Source: an uncultured Clostridium sp. (GTDB taxonomy: Bacteria; Bacillota; Clostridia; TANB77; CAG-508). Taken from it: DNA of 12,511 nucleotides. Below, one piece after another: positions 1-6,355 of the stretch. The notes below the pieces were generated by a model. It made no database searches. It had not been told where the DNA came from and worked only from the letters and a program-made list of their open reading frames with translations. Both the position numbers and the translations under genes were made by a program. The DNA is taken from positions 1 to 12,511 of the forward strand of contig CAMNND010000026.1 in NCBI GenBank assembly GCA_946545035.1. The letters run 5' to 3'. The stretch's first letter is position 1, and the number at the start of each line of letters is the position of its first letter.

Positions 1-1740
1 ATATAAATAATTATCTCCTTCAAATAATTGTATATCTATGTCTGATAATTCTTCTGTTGATTCATCTGAATGAATTATATAGCATTTCCCCTTGCTATAT
101 TTGAACTTTTCATTTGTACTTAACGCGTTAATTGGAAGATGATATCTTTTTGATGTTTGAGATATTGTTCTAGTTGTACTAACTATTAGATATGTATCAA
201 TTGGATATAATTCATTACTTGGATATAACTCGTTGCCTGGATATAATAATTCAATATGCCCTTCAATTGTTAATTCTTGTAATTGCCCTTCCATTGCATC
301 TTCTATGTGAATATAATTTTCTCCAGTAGTGCTTTTTACTAAATTGACTAATTTATTTACTTGGATTAACAAATTTGAATATCCTTCAATTACTGATGCT
401 GATAAAGTACCAGTTGTTATATAATCTGCATTAATTTTACCGTCTTGCGTCATTGCGACTCCATATGGTCCAGAGATACCGTTTGAACTAAATCCTAAAC
501 CTCCTAATCCCCATTTCCATACTTGAGTTGCCGTTGAAGGATCAGTTGTATTCATAATTAATAATTCACCAGTTGATTCAGAAATAAAAATATGCCCGCC
601 AAACGGATGATTAATTAGGTCAGTTGCATTGGCTTGAGCTTCTGATAAAATGGATGTAACATCTATTTCTTTTAATTTGTTTGAAATATCTTTGTTATTG
701 TTATTTTGAGAAGTTACTATATTAGCTGTAACAGTCCCACACTCTATTTTAGTTATTCTTTCTAGCGAACAATCGTAAACTGTTTTTACCACTCTTGTTT
801 CCAAATTTAAATTTAATTTAGGAATAATTGCTTTTATTGTATCTCCTAATGCAACTGTTTCTAAATTTTGATATTGCTTGTATTCTGTAGTTTTGGACAA
901 TTCAATAAAATCAATTTTAATTGATATGGTTGGTTTATCAATCCCTTCATTAAATAATTTTTGTGCAGCTGCTCTTAATTGATTTTTTGCGGTTGCCTCA
1001 TCTATTTCTGCTTCTTCATCAATCCCTATGTCATTAAAATCAATTTTTTGATAAAATGGTGCAAAATAATTATCTATTATTGGGCTATCTACATATAATT
1101 CATCTAACAATAATCCATCTTTACCTTGCGGAATTATTTTAGTTACTACTGTTGATAAATCAATATCCATTTGTACACCAGTTAAATTTTTTCCATACAT
1201 TATTGGCATTTTGGTGACATTGCCTCTTTTTTGGTGAACATATATATTAAAATTGTCTAATTCTAATTCACCGCCAAATTTTTTTAATAAAGCATTGTCT
1301 TCATTGAATATTGCATCAATTACATTTTTTCTAACATACCTAGCTGATGCAACCGATGTACAATTGCCATTTACAACAAAATTATTTGGATTACTTGTTC
1401 TAGCTAAAATCCAATTTAGTGCATTGTTTGCTGTTAAATTTGTTGGAGACACATCAACTAAAAAATTTTTTGCTAAATCGAAAAAAATGTGTTTTGCTAA
1501 GACTTTAAATTTTGTTAAATCTGGCTGCACATCCCAAATTCTAAATAACTGTCCGCTAGCTTTTATAATATTACCTACAACTAATTCTTCACTTAACCAC
1601 CCACCATTTATATATTCAAATTCTAGGTTATATTCTCCATTTAATACTTCTGTTATTAGGGGATTGGTGCTAAAATCTCTTAAAATACCTAATCCTAAAT
1701 TAGAAAAAGAGGTGGTATTTTTAGTATATAAAACTAACAT
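1..1740 (-). CDS. Phage minor structural / tail-tip protein with prophage endopeptidase-tail N-terminus (Tal-like), 3' end outside window
   Basis: This is the N-terminal 580 codons of a larger protein; the frame is still open at the window edge. Residues 1-340 look like the prophage endopeptidase tail family (Tal/gp27-like hub below Dit): an early GEYNLEFEY stretch, then QLFRIWDVQ, the VLAKHIFFDL segment, and a beta-rich part ending near residue 340. Residues 380-455 carry the GLGFSSNGISGPYG...DGKINADYITTG pattern common in Firmicutes tail-tip proteins. A hexad LYP repeat lies at 499-513. Such proteins form the hub under Dit and may bind or degrade the cell surface; no catalytic residue can be assigned here. 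The ATG overlaps the Dit stop by one base (TAATG) and has an AGAGGTGG ribosome site 5 bases upstream. That site lies in a hairpin with codons 9-12. The host-binding part is probably outside the window. Confidence 0.88.
   Translation of the reverse strand, partial: MLVLYTKNTTSFSNLGLGILRDFSTNPLITEVLNGEYNLEFEYINGGWLSEELVVGNIIKASGQLFRIWDVQPDLTKFKVLAKHIFFDLAKNFLVDVSPTNLTANNALNWILARTSNPNNFVVNGNCTSVASARYVRKNVIDAIFNEDNALLKKFGGELELDNFNIYVHQKRGNVTKMPIMYGKNLTGVQMDIDLSTVVTKIIPQGKDGLLLDELYVDSPIIDNYFAPFYQKIDFNDIGIDEEAEIDEATAKNQLRAAAQKLFNEGIDKPTISIKIDFIELSKTTEYKQYQNLETVALGDTIKAIIPKLNLNLETRVVKTVYDCSLERITKIECGTVTANIVTSQNNNNKDISNKLKEIDVTSILSEAQANATDLINHPFGGHIFISESTGELLIMNTTDPSTATQVWKWGLGGLGFSSNGISGPYGVAMTQDGKINADYITTGTLSASVIEGYSNLLIQVNKLVNLVKSTTGENYIHIEDAMEGQLQELTIEGHIELLYPGNELYPSNELYPIDTYLIVSTTRTISQTSKRYHLPINALSTNEKFKYSKGKCYIIHSDESTEELSDIDIQLFEGDNYLY
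202..246 (-). repeat. 18-bp tandem repeat coding for LYP(G/S)NE units in the tail-tip protein
   Basis: Two full 18-base units and a partial third encode LYPGNE, LYPSNE and LYP (residues 499-513). The unit DNA begins with the plus-strand sequence ggatataa. The units differ at several third-codon positions, so this is not a fresh duplication. It is probably a linker between the endopeptidase-like part and the C-terminal domains. Confidence 0.75.
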
Positions 1741-1755
1741 TACAACCACCTCTTT
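1706..1755 (-). promoter_or_regulatory. Hairpin masking the ribosome-binding site of the tail-tip gene
   Basis: In the minus-strand transcript, AAAGAGGTGGT (1755-1745) holds the Shine-Dalgarno site of the tail-tip gene and is perfectly complementary over 11 bases to ACCACCTCTTT (1716-1706), which spans codons 9-12 of the same gene. The start codon (1740-1738) sits in the 28-base loop. The Thr codons in the arm are ACC ACC, whereas this gene mostly uses ACA and ACT. The pairing is seen directly; a role in keeping tip-protein synthesis low, or coupled to ribosomes finishing dit, is inference. Confidence 0.55.
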
Positions 1756-2414
1756 CTATATTTTAATTCAATACTGTTTATTCCGTCACCGATAGTTATT
1801 GTGTTGTTGGTGGGATTTAATACTGGAAATTTATCCAAGACTACTTTGTCGTTTGCATTTAAGTTGTTTTTTGTGCAATTCATTAATTCACAATCTATAA
1901 CTATATCACTTTCTAATATCTGAACTGAAACATTATTAATCGTCACAGTCCCTATTCCATCTACAATAATTATTGGATTTGTAATTGCATTTCCCCCAAT
2001 ATCAAAATCGTCCGTGTCTGATGAAATTGTTGTTTCTATTAATTCGTTACTGCAAGCAATAGGCTGTAATTCGAATTGCAAGGGAAATTCTTGTAGTACA
2101 TTAAGATATTTATCAAAACTAACCTGATTTTTTATTGTCGCTTCAAAATATCTATCATTATACTTTGAAAGAATAAGTTTTGAGGTCCCATTAAACGTTT
2201 TTTTAATATTATCAATTTTAGAAATGTCAGATATAATACAACTGATTGTATAATTTATTGATTTATATGTCCCATTGTCAATATGTAAACTGCCGTTTCT
2301 ACCACTCACATTGAAAGATTCGATATCTCTTTCAGCCAATGGTACTTGAGGCATTTTTTTAACAATAATTCCCAAATCATTTGAATTGATTTCGTTAAAA
2401 ATAAAATAATGCAT
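1740..2414 (-). CDS. Distal tail protein (Dit-like, Sipho_tail / phi3626 gp14 N-terminal family)
   Basis: A 224-residue protein whose N-terminus (FNEINSNDLGIIVKKMP, then ERDIESFNVSGRNGSL) matches the pattern of Gram-positive phage tail-component/Dit proteins. Dit forms a hexameric ring that joins the tail tube to the tip hub. The C-terminal half (about residues 115-224, IGGNAITNPIIIVDGIGTV onward) is a beta-rich galectin-like or carbohydrate-module-like part, as in classical Dit. The length is near that of a short Dit, with no extra inserted modules visible. Its ATG lies 3 bases after the tape measure stop, and the GAGAGGTG ribosome site is inside the last codons of the tape measure gene. Its stop overlaps the next start as TAATG. 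Position between tape measure and tip protein supports the call. Confidence 0.85.
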   Translation of the reverse strand: MHYFIFNEINSNDLGIIVKKMPQVPLAERDIESFNVSGRNGSLHIDNGTYKSINYTISCIISDISKIDNIKKTFNGTSKLILSKYNDRYFEATIKNQVSFDKYLNVLQEFPLQFELQPIACSNELIETTISSDTDDFDIGGNAITNPIIIVDGIGTVTINNVSVQILESDIVIDCELMNCTKNNLNANDKVVLDKFPVLNPTNNTITIGDGINSIELKYRKRWL

Positions 2415-2417
2415 TAA

Positions 2418-3926
2418 TTACACCTCTCTCTTTTGTAAGTATAATAATTCCTCGGCTATTCTTTCGATATCTTTTTCTTCTTTTACTTCTAAATGCTCAA
2501 CTGTTATGCTATTGTAATAATTGTAGCTAATATCATTTTTTTGATTTTTAATATTATCGTATTCTTTTGCCTCATCTTTTGTTAATACACGTTCCCCTTT
2601 GTGTAAAACTGCTGGCATTTCATCGTATGGTACTTCGTCAATACCTACTCTTAAACGTTTAATAAATGGTATGTTTAAACCTTTGCCTCCCACTCCAGGA
2701 ACCCATGATGGTATTTTAATTTTGTTAACTTTTTCTATAAAACTGTTTAATCCGTCTGCCATAAAATTAATTGGAGATTTTATTATGCCATATAAACTTC
2801 CAAAAACATTTTGAAAAATAGTTTTAACTCCATTTACAACTGGCGTTAAACCATTTAAGGCCCCAACTAAAACTCTGCTTATTACATTTGCAATAGAAGT
2901 AATTACACTTATAATTGGCTTTAAAATATTGTTTGTACACCAAAGAAGCAAATCAAAAATTGGTTGTAATAAAGGTAACAATGCATCTAATATAGGTAAT
3001 AATACTGGCAATAGTTCCTGAATTATTTGGACAAGTGGAGGCAAAATTATTTTTAAAATATCAGTAAATATTGGTAAAATTCCAGTAATTATTTCACTTA
3101 TTATTGGTAATAATTGCTCAATTAAATCAAAGAGAATTGGAAATAATTCTTTTGCAAGCTCTACAAATATTGGTAAAATACTCTCGAGCATTGAAACCAA
3201 AACGGGAGCTAATTTGTCGATCATTGCTTGTATCTCTGGCATATGCTCTATAATTAAGTTTAAAACTGTTTGTAATAATGGAATAATTCCTGCCATAATT
3301 CTGTTTCCGATAGCACCTAACGACTGTGAAACATCAGACATTGTATCTCCAAATACAACACCTGCATTAACTGCATCATCACTCATTACAAGCCCTAACT
3401 CATTAGCTCTTTGAATTAATCCATCATAATCTTCTGTATTTTGTTCTATTAATGGAGATAACGTATATGCTACATTGTTTCCAAATAATTCTGCTGCTTT
3501 TGTTGCTCGTTCTTCTGCTGTCCCTAAAGACATGATTTGATTCATGGCATCTTCCATATTCAAATTAGTTCCTTCAAGTTTCTTTGCTGCCTTTTCCAAA
3601 GAAGTCATTTCAACTCCGCATTGTCCTGCAGCATATGACAATTCTTGGTACGCTTTTTTGCTCACATTCATTCTAATACTACCTTTGTCAATAACATCTG
3701 CTGCTGATGCACTTGAGTTTGCGGCTGCAGTTAATCCTCCAACTATCGCTGTAGTAGCTCCAACAACAGCTGTACCTATTTGCATTGCTTTTTTAGAAAC
3801 ATCCATAAAACTTTCTCCAAAGCTTTTACTGCTGTCTTTTCCTTTTTTGGTAGTCTCTTCAATAGATTTATTAGCCTTTTCATTGTCAATAAATACTTGT
3901 CCAAAAATGCTAAATATATTAGCCAT
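2418..3926 (-). CDS. Tail tape measure protein (short, 502 residues)
   Basis: This protein lines the growing tail tube and sets its length. The N-terminus (MANIFSIFGQVFIDNEKANKS) and a Gly/Ala-rich hydrophobic segment at residues 51-70 are typical of tape measure proteins. Residues 90-200 form a helical region (KKAYQELSYAA, MEDAMNQIMSLGTAEERA, AELFGNN). Residues 211-328 are a strongly hydrophobic stretch with Pro every 11 residues. The C-terminus has the PAVLHKGERVLTKDEA motif seen in many tape measure proteins. At about 0.15 nm per residue, the usual rule, 502 residues would predict a tail of at most about 75 nm (inference). The start has an AGGAGGTG site 6 bases upstream and shares an 18-base initiation region with the major tail gene. 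The frameshifted chaperone frame ends 10 bases before this ATG. Confidence 0.93.
   Translation of the reverse strand: MANIFSIFGQVFIDNEKANKSIEETTKKGKDSSKSFGESFMDVSKKAMQIGTAVVGATTAIVGGLTAAANSSASAADVIDKGSIRMNVSKKAYQELSYAAGQCGVEMTSLEKAAKKLEGTNLNMEDAMNQIMSLGTAEERATKAAELFGNNVAYTLSPLIEQNTEDYDGLIQRANELGLVMSDDAVNAGVVFGDTMSDVSQSLGAIGNRIMAGIIPLLQTVLNLIIEHMPEIQAMIDKLAPVLVSMLESILPIFVELAKELFPILFDLIEQLLPIISEIITGILPIFTDILKIILPPLVQIIQELLPVLLPILDALLPLLQPIFDLLLWCTNNILKPIISVITSIANVISRVLVGALNGLTPVVNGVKTIFQNVFGSLYGIIKSPINFMADGLNSFIEKVNKIKIPSWVPGVGGKGLNIPFIKRLRVGIDEVPYDEMPAVLHKGERVLTKDEAKEYDNIKNQKNDISYNYYNSITVEHLEVKEEKDIERIAEELLYLQKREV
2973..3239 (-). repeat. 11-residue periodic Pro-punctuated hydrophobic repeat in the tape measure protein
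   Basis: Pro occurs at residues 230, 241, 252, 263, 274, 285, 296, 307 and 318, exactly 11 apart, each preceded by a hydrophobic residue (or Ala) and usually followed by Ile or Val (for example LPIF). Extra Pro at 297 and 311 do not break the register. Eleven-residue repeats are known in tape measure proteins; here each unit is a 33-base DNA period with diverged codons. Confidence 0.85.
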
Positions 3927-3938
3927 ATTGCACCTCCT
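3921..3938 (-). promoter_or_regulatory. Ribosome-binding region of the tape measure gene, identical to that of the major tail gene
   Basis: In mRNA sense AGGAGGTGCAATATGGCT covers the site, a 6-base spacer, the ATG and codon 2. The same 18 bases occur at 5131-5148 for the major tail gene. The upstream frame ends at 3937-3939 inside it. Confidence 0.8.
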
Positions 3939-4496
3939 AACTTAATCCATAATCTTTTAATATTTCTTTTGCACTACGCATTTTTTTATTAAATTCTTGA
4001 ATTGTATTTTGAGTATTTCCATTAATTTTTTTAAAAATTAATTCAATAATTCTCGGAATCTCATTTTCTTTTTCTACTGCGTATTTTAAACAATCAATCA
4101 TAAGTTCCCAATCTTTGTCATAAAAAAACTCTATTCCTCCATAATGTTTAAAAAAAAGACGTAGAACTGCTGGAGTCCCAAGTCCTACGTTAATTTTAAA
4201 AAATCTTTTATTTTATCATTATTAATAAGTTCTTTTATAAATGAAACAATATCAACTTCTTCTGCTTCTTGCTTTGTAATTTCTTTTAACATTGCAATAA
4301 GCTCTATCATTTCTTCTTCTGCCTTATAAAAATTATCTATGACTAATGCAACAAGTTGTTTTACTAATTCTTTTCTATCTTGCTTTTCATCTCCAGTTTC
4401 AACATCTAATTGCATAATTAATGATGAAATCCCCATTTTATTAATAATTAATGATATTTTTGATAATGCTCTAGGTTTTATTTTTAAACTTTCCAT
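3937..4496 (-). CDS. Tail assembly chaperone, -1 frameshift fusion product (gpGT-like)
   Basis: A -1 shift joins the first 101 codons of the chaperone gene (4496-4194) to an 85-codon open frame (4194-3940, stop 3939-3937), giving 186 residues. The extension begins INVGLGTPAV and ends KEILKDYGLS. It has no start codon near its beginning and no ribosome site; the only in-frame ATG is deep inside (residue 32 of the extension). The -1 frame opens after a stop at 4215-4213 and the zero frame closes at 4187-4185, so the shift must occur within about 9 codons, exactly where two slippery heptamers lie. A long and a short chaperone made by frameshifting just before the tape measure gene is the standard arrangement in long-tailed phages (lambda G/GT, conserved across siphoviruses). 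The T part is expected to recruit tail-tube subunits while G binds the tape measure protein. Confidence 0.88.
4150..4190 (-). terminator. Hairpin followed by T8: possible intrinsic terminator or attenuator inside the operon
   Basis: The frameshift hairpin (4190-4159) is followed by one C and then eight T (4157-4150), which is also the layout of a rho-independent terminator. The T-run is in frame within the extension (codons CTT TTT TTT), so it may be only coding. If it terminates at all it would be partial, because the tape measure and tail-tip genes lie downstream. Confidence 0.3.
4159..4203 (-). promoter_or_regulatory. -1 programmed ribosomal frameshift signal: two slippery heptamers plus stem-loop
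   Basis: In mRNA sense the sequence has U UUU UUA (4203-4197) and, overlapping it, U UUA AAA (4200-4194), both of the X XXY YYZ type in the correct frame. Slippage at either gives the same protein (D-F-L-K-I). A hairpin begins at 4190: ACGTAGGACT (4190-4181) pairs with AGTTCTACGT (4168-4159) over 10 bp with one G-U, and an inner TGG/CCA adds 3 bp with a GACT loop and a two-base bulge. Spacing from the heptamers is 6 or 3 bases; 6 is typical. The zero-frame stop lies in the stem. Confidence 0.9.
4185..4496 (-). CDS. Tail assembly chaperone, short zero-frame product (gpG-like)
   Basis: A 103-residue, mostly helical, charged protein between the major tail and tape measure genes, the usual place of the G-type chaperone that keeps the tape measure protein soluble before tube assembly. 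Helical segments around residues 40-80 (ELVKQLVALVIDNFYKAEEEM, then LIAMLKEITKQEAEE) agree with small phage tail chaperones. The last codons (...DFLKLT, stop TAG 4187-4185) overlap the frameshift signal, and the stop itself lies in the stem of the stimulatory hairpin. The ATG has a GGAAGG-type ribosome site about 7 bases upstream. Sequence similarity alone is weak; position plus the frameshift cassette make the call firm. Confidence 0.85.
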   Translation of the reverse strand: MESLKIKPRALSKISLIINKMGISSLIMQLDVETGDEKQDRKELVKQLVALVIDNFYKAEEEMIELIAMLKEITKQEAEEVDIVSFIKELINNDKIKDFLKLT

Positions 4497-4517
4497 ATTA
4501 TATTCCTTCCTTTTTTC

Positions 4518-4570
4518 GACTCTCTTTTCTTACATCTACTAGCTATTAATAAACATAAGAAAAGAGAGTC
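4518..4570 (-). repeat. Perfect 15-bp inverted repeat between major tail and chaperone genes
   Basis: GACTCTCTTTTCTTA (4518-4532) and TAAGAAAAGAGAGTC (4556-4570) are exact reverse complements around a 23-base loop. The hairpin starts 11 bases after the major tail gene stop and ends before the chaperone ribosome site. No T-run follows on the minus strand (GAAAAAAGG follows), so it is not a normal intrinsic terminator. An mRNA-stabilising or RNase-processing hairpin for the abundant major tail message is a reasonable guess. Confidence 0.8.
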
Positions 4571-4581
4571 ATTTCTCTATT

Positions 4582-5136
4582 CTAACTTGCTAATGGATTA
4601 GTTGCTGATGTTTCAATATCCCAACAACATTCTTCATTAGCATCCGTTGGATCATAATGTCCTAAAAATTCCAAACTGTGTTCATTTTCATTTTTAGATA
4701 CACCTTTATAAGTAAACGCACCTTCGTGCATTGCGTTTTTAACTGTAATTATCGTGAATGTACCATCTAGCATTTTTGTAACAACAGCAACATTCTTTAA
4801 ATAACTACTTCCTTCTATTACTCCAAATCTCCCTGGAGTAAGCTTATTGCTTGCAATTGTTGCGCCAGGTATAGCTAACTTAAGATTTTCTAAACTGCAA
4901 CATAAAGTAGAAATTTTTAAAGAAACATCTTCTCCGTCTTTTACTTCCATTCCTTTAGATTTGCCTTTTCTTCCATCAAATTCTATATCTCTAATGGATG
5001 GTGTTGCTGTAAATTCTGCTCCACCTCTTGTAGGTCCTAACACCTTTTCGTCTTGTTCTCCATAATTAACAACAACAATGCCTTCGTCTATTTGAATTTT
5101 TTGAATATCATTTGTCGAAAGATTAACTAAAGCCAT
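4582..5136 (-). CDS. Major tail (tube) protein
   Basis: A 184-residue protein predicted to build the tail tube. It is beta-rich with the pattern GIVVVNYGEQDEKVLGPTRGG near the start, then GRKGKSKGMEVKDGEDVSLKIS and a regular beta C-terminus (FTYKGVSKN, LEFLGHYDP). This fits the tail-tube family of Firmicutes siphoviruses, where a Gly-rich loop region follows the first strands. No signal peptide or added Ig domain is visible. Two CysCys pairs (79-80 and 170-171) are unusual for an otherwise Cys-poor structural set. The gene lies between the tail terminator and the chaperone, its standard place. The ribosome site AAGGAGGTG is 6 bases before the ATG and directly follows the stop of the terminator gene. 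A strong 15-bp hairpin lies just after the stop. Confidence 0.85.
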   Translation of the reverse strand: MALVNLSTNDIQKIQIDEGIVVVNYGEQDEKVLGPTRGGAEFTATPSIRDIEFDGRKGKSKGMEVKDGEDVSLKISTLCCSLENLKLAIPGATIASNKLTPGRFGVIEGSSYLKNVAVVTKMLDGTFTIITVKNAMHEGAFTYKGVSKNENEHSLEFLGHYDPTDANEECCWDIETSATNPLAS

Positions 5137-5148
5137 ATTGCACCTCCT
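5131..5148 (-). promoter_or_regulatory. Ribosome-binding region of the major tail gene
   Basis: In mRNA sense AGGAGGTGCAATATGGCT, identical to the tape measure gene start at 3921-3938. A strong site fits an abundant tube protein; its use for the low-copy tape measure protein is less expected. Confidence 0.8.
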
Positions 5149-5516
5149 TAAAATATTCTTGCAATAAAAGTAACTCTTCGCATAGAAGAGTCCTGTTCGG
5201 TCATTTTACCTAAATACTGGCCATCAAAATTAATATGAAAGCCAATTTCTTCATCTTGATAGTGATAACCATCTAAACCTATTCTTAAATCATCACACAA
5301 TTTTTCTACATTGGATTCTGATAATTCATTAATATATAACTCTATATCAAATAAAACTTGAGCTCCATAATCAAGAGTAGAAATAGATAAATCTGGAATA
5401 ACACCATAAGGATAAATTGCATCTTTAGGAGTTCTTTCAAAATATACCGTCATAATTTCATTGACTTTTGGCATAAATTTATTTAAAAAATGGTCTATTT
5501 TAATCAATTTCTTCAT
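5148..5516 (-). CDS. Tail terminator / tail completion protein (head-tail joining, gpU-like position)
   Basis: A 122-residue protein between the gp10-like gene and the major tail gene, where the protein that caps the tail and joins it to the head is encoded. The sequence alternates strands and helices (YPYGVIPDLSIS, QVLFDIELYIN, NVEKLCDDLRIGLDGYHYQD, FHINFDGQYLGKM, RRVTFIARIF) in the way small tail-completion proteins do; the family is assigned by pattern and place, not by a unique motif. The gene overlaps the previous one by 17 bases. AGGAGG lies only 2 bases before the ATG, which is short, and an in-frame TAG sits just upstream, so no earlier start is possible; Met15 is the next option but has no clear ribosome site. 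Confidence 0.72.
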   Translation of the reverse strand: MKKLIKIDHFLNKFMPKVNEIMTVYFERTPKDAIYPYGVIPDLSISTLDYGAQVLFDIELYINELSESNVEKLCDDLRIGLDGYHYQDEEIGFHINFDGQYLGKMTEQDSSMRRVTFIARIF

Positions 5517-6045
5517 CTCCTCCTAAGTCAATATTCATTCCTTGTTCTAATGTATATTCTTCCAATTTACAAAGTCCTTCTTGGATTGCATTTTGAATTT
5601 CATCAATATTTTCATAAGCTGTATTTCTTAAAAAATTTTTACTTGACATTCCAGGATGCTGCACTATATAGCCATATTTAGTATGGTTGTCATGCAATTC
5701 ATATGTAAGTTTACCTCCTTCTTTAGACTGTATAGTTTGAATTGTATGTGGCCTTGTACCAAATTCAAACCATGTAGGATTAACAAAATATTTGATTCCG
5801 TATTTTTTCCTCATTTGTTCTCTAGTTAAATAACCTACTTCTAAATAAGGTTGCCCAGTTTTATAGTTAATTTTAGCCCAAGCTTTTACTGCTTTCTTAA
5901 AATATCCTCTTTTAACTGGAATTTTTTCTTTTAATTTACTGGTAACTATCTTACCACCCTGTTTTAATGCATCTTTAGAAAGTTTTTTCATCATTTTAAT
6001 ACATTCTTGTGATGTATCTATAAATTCAATTTTAGTATTTTCCAT
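5500..6045 (-). CDS. HK97 gp10-like minor head-tail protein
   Basis: A 181-residue protein with the hallmarks of the HK97 gp10 family (putative tail-component/neck protein): an N-terminal helical region rich in Lys (SKDALKQGGKIVTSKLKEKIPVKRGYFKKAVKA), then the NPTWFEFGTRPHTI strand, and the HPGMSSKNFLRNTAYEN motif near residues 130-146. The order head closure, gp10-like, terminator, major tail is the common one. The ATG lies 2 bases after the preceding stop (TAA-AT-ATG) and has no recognisable Shine-Dalgarno site, so translation probably depends on ribosomes finishing the upstream gene. The acidic C-terminal tail (GGDEEID) doubles as the ribosome site for the next gene. Confidence 0.85.
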   Translation of the reverse strand: MENTKIEFIDTSQECIKMMKKLSKDALKQGGKIVTSKLKEKIPVKRGYFKKAVKAWAKINYKTGQPYLEVGYLTREQMRKKYGIKYFVNPTWFEFGTRPHTIQTIQSKEGGKLTYELHDNHTKYGYIVQHPGMSSKNFLRNTAYENIDEIQNAIQEGLCKLEEYTLEQGMNIDLGGDEEID

Positions 6046-6047
6046 AT

Positions 6048-6353
6048 TTATTTATTTTCAATAACCGTTGATGTTAATGTTAATTCAATAACATCTTCTT
6101 TCTTATAAGTTCTTAATATCTTATAAATGATATTGTTGTATTTGATATGAGTTACGCCATTTAAATCTAATAACTTTGATTCTAATTTTATTTCAGGTTT
6201 GAATCCAGCAGCTTCTGATTGATAAAATTCACTTTGCCCTATACTTTTTTCATTACAATAAAAAAGATGTTCTGTATATGTTACCTTTGGTCTATTTTTC
6301 CTATCTAATGTTATATTTTCTTTCATTAGATAACCAATATTTTTAAAATACAT
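6048..6353 (-). CDS. Phage head closure / head-tail adaptor protein (SPP1 gp16-like)
   Basis: A 101-residue beta-rich protein fitting the head-tail joining family (SPP1 gp16 type): a short start, the KSIGQSEFYQSEAAGFKPEIKL stretch at about residues 36-57, and a C-terminal INNIIYKILRTYKK-like pattern (here YNNIIYKILRTYKKEDVIELTLT) that is typical of the family. This protein closes the portal channel after packaging and forms the ring under the connector. It begins 2 bases after the connector stop, with a weak AAGGAA site inside the last codons of the connector, and the next gene begins 2 bases after its own stop. The junction TAAATATG is the same at both ends. Confidence 0.82.
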   Translation of the reverse strand: MYFKNIGYLMKENITLDRKNRPKVTYTEHLFYCNEKSIGQSEFYQSEAAGFKPEIKLESKLLDLNGVTHIKYNNIIYKILRTYKKEDVIELTLTSTVIENK

Positions 6354-6355
6354 AT

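Noticed and set aside
1253..1795. 180-codon open frame on the plus strand
   Set aside because: It is antisense to the tail-tip gene, has no ribosome site, and its Ser/Leu/Phe-rich product is the usual shadow of an A/T-rich gene.
3544..3945. 133-codon plus-strand open frame
   Set aside because: Antisense to the conserved N-terminal half of the tape measure gene; low-complexity Ala/Ser product and no start signal.
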